From positions 1 to 5,087 of the forward strand of contig JAGOWF010000215.1 in the NCBI GenBank assembly GCA_018060305.1: a stretch of 5,087 bases of DNA, written 5' to 3'. Under the pieces are notes generated by a model, which was not told the origin of the DNA, did no database searches, and saw nothing but the letters and a program-made list of their open reading frames with translations. A program made the translations under genes and the position numbers. Positions 1 through 4,094 of the stretch are shown piece by piece; the first letter of the stretch is position 1, and each line of letters opens with the position of its first letter. The stretch comes from Pyrinomonadaceae bacterium (lineage in GTDB: Bacteria; Acidobacteriota; Blastocatellia; Pyrinomonadales; Pyrinomonadaceae).

Positions 1-506
1 CCGGTGCGGCTGACCTGATCCAGAACGCCAAAAAGATCGTCATCGTCCCCGGCTACGGCCTCGCGGTCGCGCAGGCGCAACACTCGCTAGCCGAGGTTTG
101 CAAGCTGTTAAAAGAGCAGAATGTCGAGATCAAATTCGCCATTCACCCCGTCGCCGGCCGCCTGCCCGGCCACATGAACGTCCTGCTAGCTGAGGCAAAC
201 ATCCCGTACGACATCGTCTTTGAGATGGACGAGATCAATCATGAATTCCCCACCACCGACGTCGCCTGGGTCATCGGAGCCAACGACATCGTCAATCCGT
301 CCGCTCTCGACGACCCCAATTCCCCCATCGCCGGCATGCCCGTCCTCCACGTCTGGGAATCGCGCACCTGCATCGTAATGAAACGCTCCATGGCCAGCGG
401 CTACGCCGGCGTGGACAACCCGCTGTTCTACAAAGAGAACACGCTGATGCTGTTCGGTGATGCGAAGAAGGTTGTGGATGAGATACTGACGGCGATGAGA
501 GGGTAA
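1..506 (+). CDS. pntB: NAD(P) transhydrogenase subunit beta, C-terminal part (5' truncated by window edge)
   Basis: The reading frame is open from base 3 to the TAA at 504-506 and gives the last 167 residues of PntB. PntB is the inner-membrane subunit that couples proton translocation to hydride transfer between NADH and NADP+. The visible part is the cytoplasmic NADP(H)-binding domain III. The family landmarks are all present in order: the nucleotide-binding turn GYGLAVAQAQ (visible residues 17-26), HPVAGRLPGHMNV, the GAND motif (92-95) whose Asp is a known functional residue in the family, and the NADP-clamping KRSMASGYAGVDN (127-139), then LFGDAKK near the end. Nothing in the visible part suggests decay. 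The membrane segments, the start and the partner pntA lie outside the window to the left. The last 54 bases occur again at 1187-1240, on the far side of the toxin-antitoxin genes. Identification is secure. Confidence 0.96.
   Translation, partial: GAADLIQNAKKIVIVPGYGLAVAQAQHSLAEVCKLLKEQNVEIKFAIHPVAGRLPGHMNVLLAEANIPYDIVFEMDEINHEFPTTDVAWVIGANDIVNPSALDDPNSPIAGMPVLHVWESRTCIVMKRSMASGYAGVDNPLFYKENTLMLFGDAKKVVDEILTAMRG
453..506 (+). repeat. Direct repeat copy A: 3' end of pntB
   Basis: These 54 bases are the last 17 codons and stop of pntB (FGDAKKVVDEILTAMRG). They match 1187-1240 at 51 of 54 positions. The three differences are at 458 (T/C), 486 (C/T) and 503 (G/A), and each is silent in the pntB frame. 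Similarity stops abruptly after the TAA. The repeat spacing is 734 bases and the interval holds a toxin-antitoxin pair. Confidence 0.95.
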
Positions 507-511
507 GGTGG
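505..511 (+). promoter_or_regulatory. Ribosome binding site for the antitoxin gene, overlapping the pntB stop
   Basis: AAGGTGG begins within the TAA stop of pntB and lies 4 bases before the ATG at 516 and 13 bases before the ATG at 525. A second purine run, GAGAGGG (497-503), is inside the last pntB codons. Spacing is short for the first ATG and long for the second, so the sequence does not decide between the two starts. The arrangement suggests translational coupling to pntB. Confidence 0.45.
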
Positions 512-515
512 TAGA

Positions 516-782
516 ATGAAAAGTATGGAAACAAAGGTTCTCGAAAAAGGCGAAGTCATGGTTCCGGCCTCGTTACCGCGTAAATTAGGTCTCAAGTCTG
601 GTGACCGGCTTGAAGCAGGCGTCAAAAATGGCGAGATAGTTCTCTCGCCGAAACGACAGCGGAAGTACAAGACGCGCTTGATCAAAGACCCGCTTACAGG
701 GTTTCCCGTCCTAACCTCTGGCCCGAATGCGCCCGTAATGACTAGCGAGATGGTTGAGGAAATCCTTGCCGACTTCCCATGA
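516..782 (+). CDS. AbrB/SpoVT-fold antitoxin of a VapBC-type module
   Basis: This is an 88-residue protein. Residues about 4-45 read as a SpoVT-AbrB swapped-hairpin DNA-binding domain: a KGEVMVPASLPRKLGLKSGD core followed by the second strand hairpin ending GEIVLSPK. In this family the N-terminal domain dimerises and binds the operator. The C-terminal tail (here about residues 50-88, ending SEMVEEILADFP) wraps the toxin and blocks its active site. The tail is charged and proline-containing, as expected for such a neutralising arm. The gene starts 9 bases after pntB stops and its TGA overlaps the next ATG (ATGA at 779-782), the usual coupling of antitoxin to toxin. An alternative start at 525 would remove three residues and leave the domain intact. 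The module is likely self-repressed by the complex, but no operator palindrome is evident. It appears to be acquired DNA, since it lies between two copies of the pntB tail. Confidence 0.85.
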   Translation: MKSMETKVLEKGEVMVPASLPRKLGLKSGDRLEAGVKNGEIVLSPKRQRKYKTRLIKDPLTGFPVLTSGPNAPVMTSEMVEEILADFP

Positions 783-1183
783 GATACCTTCTCGATGTTA
801 ATGCTGTAGTAGCTTTCGGACACACAGGACACCAGCATCACGCGCGGGTCGCAGAATGGGCGGCGAGTTTGACCCGGACGAAACTTCCCGAATTCGCAAC
901 ATCACCGATCACCGAACTAGGATTCATCCGAGTTATGTCTCAGGTCTACGGCGTAACGGTTGTCGAAGCACAATCCTTATTGAAAGATATGAAAGAATTT
1001 GAAGGGCTCGACTTCAAGTTTATCGAGGACGATTTAGACGCGTCTCGACTTCCGTCTTGGGCGGTTAAACCGAAGCAGACGACCGACGGACATCTCTTGG
1101 AACTCGCAAAAGCTAAGGGCTGTGTGCTTGCGACTCTCGACGAGCGTATTCCTGGTGCGTTCGTAATTCCTGCAAATGGGTGA
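779..1183 (+). CDS. vapC: PIN-domain ribonuclease toxin (VapC-like)
   Basis: This is a 134-residue protein, the usual length for VapC. PIN-domain toxins are Mg2+-dependent endoribonucleases, and many cut tRNA or rRNA when freed from their antitoxin. The four acidic active-site residues can be placed: Asp6 in LLDVNAVVA, Glu46 in SPITELGFIRV, Asp103 in KQTTDGHLLELA, and Asp121 in LATLDERIPG. The N-terminal strand, the central helices and the C-terminal VIP strand are all present, so the protein looks intact and active. His-rich residues 15-21 follow the first strand, as in the PIN subgroup with a DxNxxxA...H start. It overlaps the antitoxin gene by 4 bases and has no separate ribosome binding site of note, consistent with coupled translation. 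The stop TGA (1181-1183) is 3 bases before the second copy of the pntB tail. Its RNA target cannot be read from the sequence. Confidence 0.9.
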   Translation: MRYLLDVNAVVAFGHTGHQHHARVAEWAASLTRTKLPEFATSPITELGFIRVMSQVYGVTVVEAQSLLKDMKEFEGLDFKFIEDDLDASRLPSWAVKPKQTTDGHLLELAKAKGCVLATLDERIPGAFVIPANG

Positions 1184-1186
1184 GGC

Positions 1187-1240
1187 TTCGGCGATGCGAA
1201 GAAGGTTGTGGATGAGATATTGACGGCGATGAGAGGATAA
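1187..1240 (+). repeat. Direct repeat copy B: orphan pntB 3' end downstream of the toxin
   Basis: This is a detached copy of the last 17 codons plus stop of pntB. In the pntB frame it is preceded within two codons by a TGA (1181-1183, also the toxin stop), so it is not part of a longer gene. It encodes exactly the same residues as the real tail, with three silent differences (1192, 1220, 1237). Such an arrangement arises when DNA enters at a gene's 3' end and the end is regenerated or imported, leaving the displaced original or donor tail on the other side. Its final GAGAGGA (1231-1237) lies 7 bases before the ATG at 1245. Confidence 0.95.
1231..1237 (+). promoter_or_regulatory. Ribosome binding site for the gene at 1245, supplied by the orphan pntB tail
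   Basis: GAGAGGA ends 7 bases before the ATG at 1245, which is good Shine-Dalgarno sequence and spacing. In the pntB frame these bases belong to the last Met-Arg-Gly codons. The site supports 1245 as the original start of the interrupted gene, and suggests this gene once followed pntB directly. Confidence 0.55.
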
Positions 1241-1244
1241 TTGT

Positions 1245-1811
1245 ATGTACTCTTGTGTTATTGGAATTGTCATTCTCGCGTGCGCGGGTTGGGCTTGCGG
1301 GCAAGTTATTCCCCAAAAAGTTTACTTGCTCCCAAAGGGCCTCTAAGGAGAGGTTTACATTTTCCATGGAGTGAAGCGCGGTGCGGAAATCGAGCGTAAT
1401 GAAAATACGACGACGTTTAGAATTTCGGATTCGAGATTCTTAATCACCACCTATGTTCCGAACTTTTCACCGTACCAAGCTTCCTTTTATTACGTAGGAG
1501 GCAAGGGACAGAGAACCCGATTGGAAGTTGAGTACTCGTCGTTACACAAGACAAAAGAAAATCTCGCGAACAAGCTACCTTTTATTTGGAATCCAGGCAG
1601 AAGTGTCTCAAGCTGGTGGTCGAAGATTCGCTGCGAGGTCAGATACGAACAGCTCTACGTAGGAACGCGTCCGAAAATGTTGAAGAAAACCCAAAAGGAT
1701 CGTGATAAGGAATACTTTCGATTTCAAGCGTTCGTTGAAGCGAATGAAGATAAGATTTGCGAGGGCAAACCTAAGCCTAAAAACATGGTCATACAGAAAC
1801 CAACTAATTAG
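1245..1811 (+). pseudogene. Small exported protein of unknown function, interrupted by one in-frame TAA
   Basis: An ATG at 1245 opens a 33-codon frame that ends with TAA at 1344-1346. The same frame then stays open to the TAG at 1809-1811, so one stop separates the two halves of a 188-position protein. The first half has a hydrophobic signal-like stretch (CVIGIVILACAGWACG, residues 4-19), though without the usual lysine or arginine at its start. It continues QKVYLLPKGL. After the stop come GEVYIFHGVKRG and, later, FRISDSRFLITTYVPN. YLLPKG-x-x-GEVYI running into a beta-rich body resembles, from memory, small secreted proteins of the DUF6843 type (YLIPEGYTG...). That match is unverified. The second half alone could start at GTG 1371, but no ribosome site is properly spaced for it: AAGGAG at 1345-1350 is 20 bases away. 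Base use is more AT-rich than in the flanking conserved genes. The stop could be a real mutation, a sequencing error or readthrough. Confidence 0.6.
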
Positions 1812-2203
1812 CGTTGCGAATTGGATAGCTCTATTAAGGCAAGCCTCTCAACGACCTTTCCCTTCTCCAAATGCTCTTCGATAATCTCGGCAGCGTCATC
1901 CGGCCGGACCTGGCCGTACATCGTTCCGTCTGGATAGACCATCACGGCCGTACCGATCGAGCAGAAGCCGATCGAGCCGCATTCGGTTAGGACGATTTCG
2001 CCCATGGGATTTCGGCCTTTTGATTCCTTGCCCTGGCGGATGCCTTTTTTGACCAGGATCCGGTCGAATTCGGCCATTACTTCGCGGCCGCCGACCTCGG
2101 AGCAGGACTTGCCGGTGCAGACAAAGACCTGCCGCTTTATCGGCGCTTTTAGCATTGGTGCGAGCTTTTCCAGCTTGTCGCGGTCGGTGATGAACTTCTT
2201 CAT
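1808..2203 (-). CDS. Thioredoxin-like [2Fe-2S] ferredoxin family protein (NuoE/Shethna-type fold)
   Basis: This is a 131-residue protein starting at the ATG at 2203-2201; the TTG at 2212 is a less likely start. From residue about 25 it follows the thioredoxin-fold ferredoxin pattern: RQVFVCTGKSCSEVGG with Cys29 and Cys34 (C-x4-C), then EIVLTECGSIGFCSIGTAVMVYPDG with Cys75 and Cys81. After that comes YGQVRPDDAAEIIEEHLEKG, the conserved C-terminal helix region of these proteins. It should be a soluble electron carrier binding one [2Fe-2S] cluster, or a standalone relative of the NuoE/HoxE subunit. The second cysteine pair is C-x5-C. Family members usually have C-x3-C (for example GCLGRC), so the usual first cysteine is Ser77 here and a Cys occurs two residues earlier. 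The last ten residues (from ALIELSNSQR) go beyond the usual family end. The stop overlaps that of the converging gene by 4 bases. No Shine-Dalgarno site precedes the start. Confidence 0.82.
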   Translation of the reverse strand: MKKFITDRDKLEKLAPMLKAPIKRQVFVCTGKSCSEVGGREVMAEFDRILVKKGIRQGKESKGRNPMGEIVLTECGSIGFCSIGTAVMVYPDGTMYGQVRPDDAAEIIEEHLEKGKVVERLALIELSNSQR

Positions 2204-2278
2204 AGTGAACAACTAACAACTAAAAACGAACAGTGAAAAACGGATAGTGAACAGTTCGCAATGAATAGTTTATAGTGA
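2202..2278 (-). repeat. Degenerate heptamer arm in inverted orientation to 2311-2345
   Basis: The plus strand shows ATAGTGAAC (2202-2210), GAACAGTGAA (2228-2237), ATAGTGAACAGTT (2244-2256) and ATAGTGA (2272-2278), which is the complement of the CACTGTT unit in decayed form. AGTGAACAGTT at 2246-2256 is the exact reverse complement of AACTGTTCACT at 2332-2342, an 11-base inverted repeat with about 75 bases between. Confidence 0.7.
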
Positions 2279-2344
2279 TATCGGCGGTGACGGAACAGCA
2301 GAATACAATTCACTGTTCACTGTTCACTGTTAACTGTTCACTGA
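2204..2344. promoter_or_regulatory. Divergent intergenic region between the ferredoxin and the protease genes
   Basis: This 141-base gap must hold the promoters of both divergent genes. It is AT-rich and made largely of degenerate heptamers. Candidate -10 elements are TATAAA on the minus strand (2274-2269) and TACAAT on the plus strand (2304-2309), but neither has a convincing -35 box at normal spacing. No Shine-Dalgarno sequence lies before either start. Instead each ATG is directly preceded by TGTTCACT: it abuts the ferredoxin start, and lies 2 bases from the protease start. The calls of individual promoter elements are weak. Confidence 0.4.
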
Positions 2345-2345
2345 A
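2311..2345 (+). repeat. Tandem heptamer array CACTGTT x5 (last two imperfect)
   Basis: Heptamers lie at 2311-2317, 2318-2324 and 2325-2331 (CACTGTT each), 2332-2338 (AACTGTT) and 2339-2345 (CACTGAA). The last one overlaps the first base of the protease ATG. The in-frame TGA at 2342-2344 is inside the array, so no longer N-terminus is possible. Confidence 0.9.
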
Positions 2346-3982
2346 TGGCGGGCATTATCATCCATATCACGGCTGGCAGCGAGAAGCGAACGGAATTCTT
2401 CGCGCAGGAGCGGATCCGTATCGGGTCTGACGCAACGGCCGACCTGCAGATACAGATGCCTGGCGTTGATGCGAATGCCGATTGGTTTAACCTCGAAAAT
2501 GCCGACGGGGCCTATCGCGTGGTCGATTTTGACGAAAAGCTCGGCCTGCGTGTAAATGACAATCCGCTGCGCCGCTTCATCGCGATCAGCGACGGCGACG
2601 TGATCGCTCTGCCGGACGCAGACGTTTCTTTTTCATTCTTCTCGCTCGAACAACGCTCGTCGCTGATCCGCACAAACCGCGAATCACCGCACATTTCGCG
2701 ATTTATCGAGGACGCCGCGCTCGAATCGGCCGCATCGGCGAAGCGTGACGATGCAAAAGCTTTTCTCCGCGAGTTCGTTCGCGAACTCGGCCGTGAGATC
2801 TCATGGACGACCAAGCTGATCGCGCTTGTGCTGATCGTCGCGTTTATTACGGGCGTGTTATATATCGGCTTTGCCGTCAACCGCGAGCTTCGCGAGAGCC
2901 GCCATCAAGCAGAACTTCAGGCCGACATTATCAAACGCCTCGAAGACAAACTCGGCCAGACCTCAGATCAGCTCGGCGAACTCGACAAGACCAACAAGGA
3001 CCTGATGAAGACCGTCTCGCTCGCACCTACGCTGCGGGTCGAATACGGCAACGCCGTCGGCCTGATCGTCGGCGTTTACGATCTCGTGGACAAACGCAGC
3101 GGAAAGGTGCTTCGTTACGCCGACCCGCAGGCCTATCGCCCGAATCAATTCGAACCGAGCGAGTCAGAAGACCCGTCGGCACCCGCTATGCCGCCGCAGA
3201 TCGGCCTTACGACCGAGGGCAGTGGTTCGCCCGTCGAATATGATTTTATCGGCACGGGCTTTCATGTAGGCGGCGGCTACATCGTGACCAACCGTCACGT
3301 CGTCCAACCGTGGCAAGAGGACGACAACGTCAAACAGATGATGCGCGTCGCCAATGGCCGCGCGCGGGTTAAAAAACTTGTAGTTTATTTCCCAAATTTT
3401 GCTCAGCCATTCCCGATGCGCGTCCGCCAGCTTGGGGCCAAGGAAGACGTCGCCGTCGGCACCATTGATCCGCAAATGGTTCCGACCGAGGTGCCCGCAA
3501 TTCCGCTTGATGATGATTCGACCTCGGCCGCGATAGGTAAAACGGTCGTCTCGATGGGCTACCCCAGTGGCGCCGACCGGCTCTTGGCAATGGTCGATGA
3601 CGACACTGCAAAGTCCATAAATCAACGCTTTGGCAACTCGCGGCAAAATCTCATCAACTTTCTGGCACAGTCGCAAAAGATCGTCCCGCTCACCACACAG
3701 GGCCTGATCACCGACCTTGACGTGAACCGGATCGTCCACGACGCTAAAACAGCCGAAGGCGGCTCGGGCGCACCGCTCTTTGGTCAGGCGGGCAAGGTCA
3801 TCGGCGTAAATTTTGGCGTCTTTACCGAAAACACCGCCGCCAACATGGCCGTCCCTATCCGCTTTGCCGTCGAACTCCTAAAACGCGCCGGTTGGGAATC
3901 ACCTGAGCAAAAAGCAAAAGAAACCGAAGACCAGACAACCGCCACCGCCGACACAAACACCAACACCGCCCAAAAGCCATGA
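2345..3982 (+). CDS. Membrane-anchored trypsin-like serine protease with N-terminal FHA-like domain
   Basis: This is a 545-residue protein with four parts. Residues 1-105 read as a forkhead-associated-like beta sandwich (ERIRIGSDATADLQI ... ISDGDVIAL). Residues about 157-177 form one membrane helix (KLIALVLIVAFITGVLYIGF). Residues about 180-222 are a charged heptad region likely to coil. Residues about 230-515 are an S1/HtrA-like protease. The catalytic triad is readable: His318 in IVTNRHVV, Asp368 in AKEDVAVGTID, and Ser474 in EGGSGAPLFG. The FIGTGFHVGGG lead-in and the GKVIGVNFGVF strand after the serine fit the fold. No PDZ domain follows; the C-terminus is a Thr/Lys-rich tail. By topology the FHA part should be cytoplasmic and the protease periplasmic, so the protein could pass a signal across the membrane; that role is inference. 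The FHA part lacks the usual Arg after Gly27 and the Ser-x-x-His motif. The start is fixed by an in-frame TGA immediately upstream. Confidence 0.9.
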   Translation: MAGIIIHITAGSEKRTEFFAQERIRIGSDATADLQIQMPGVDANADWFNLENADGAYRVVDFDEKLGLRVNDNPLRRFIAISDGDVIALPDADVSFSFFSLEQRSSLIRTNRESPHISRFIEDAALESAASAKRDDAKAFLREFVRELGREISWTTKLIALVLIVAFITGVLYIGFAVNRELRESRHQAELQADIIKRLEDKLGQTSDQLGELDKTNKDLMKTVSLAPTLRVEYGNAVGLIVGVYDLVDKRSGKVLRYADPQAYRPNQFEPSESEDPSAPAMPPQIGLTTEGSGSPVEYDFIGTGFHVGGGYIVTNRHVVQPWQEDDNVKQMMRVANGRARVKKLVVYFPNFAQPFPMRVRQLGAKEDVAVGTIDPQMVPTEVPAIPLDDDSTSAAIGKTVVSMGYPSGADRLLAMVDDDTAKSINQRFGNSRQNLINFLAQSQKIVPLTTQGLITDLDVNRIVHDAKTAEGGSGAPLFGQAGKVIGVNFGVFTENTAANMAVPIRFAVELLKRAGWESPEQKAKETEDQTTATADTNTNTAQKP

Positions 3983-4094
3983 CCGTCCTCGGCCCATCTG
4001 TTGCGAATGCAAATTTGAACGCGGATAAAACGGATCGGGCGGATAAAGACGAATTAAAGCCTATTGCTTATCCGTCCTCATAAACCCAAACAAC
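3983..4094. repeat. Convergent intergenic spacer with CGGATAAA repeats
   Basis: The 112-base gap separates two converging genes. It contains CGGATAAA at 4022-4029 and 4040-4047 with CGGAT between (4031-4035), and the inverse TTATCCG at 4068-4074. CGGATAA/TTATCCG can form a 7-base stem with a 21-base loop. There is no T-run after it, so a bidirectional terminator role is only possible, not shown. No small gene is seen here. Confidence 0.45.

Noticed and set aside
428..841. 137-codon open frame on the minus strand across the pntB end and antitoxin
   Set aside because: It covers parts of three genes antisense and has no supported start or domain. The similar peptides in this and another minus-strand frame (SSPS-SHPQPSSH) only reflect the pntB-tail repeat.
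1344..1346. Recoded stop (selenocysteine or pyrrolysine)
   Set aside because: The codon is TAA, not TGA or TAG, so neither known amino-acid recoding applies.
1371..1811. Independent cytoplasmic gene starting at GTG 1371
   Set aside because: No ribosome site is properly spaced, and the frame is continuous with a better-supported start at 1245 apart from one stop. The interrupted-gene reading explains more, though reinitiation cannot be excluded.
1896..2219. 107-codon minus-strand frame overlapping the ferredoxin
   Set aside because: It is a shifted frame of the ferredoxin gene, rich in Arg/Pro, without the cysteine motifs.
2311..2345. Possible CRISPR array
   Set aside because: The units are 7 bases with no spacers between them, so this is a simple tandem repeat.
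3164..3739. 191-codon open frame on the minus strand inside the protease gene
   Set aside because: It is antisense to the protease domain that holds the full catalytic triad. Its translation shows no recognisable domain, and it is explained by codon bias of the real gene.
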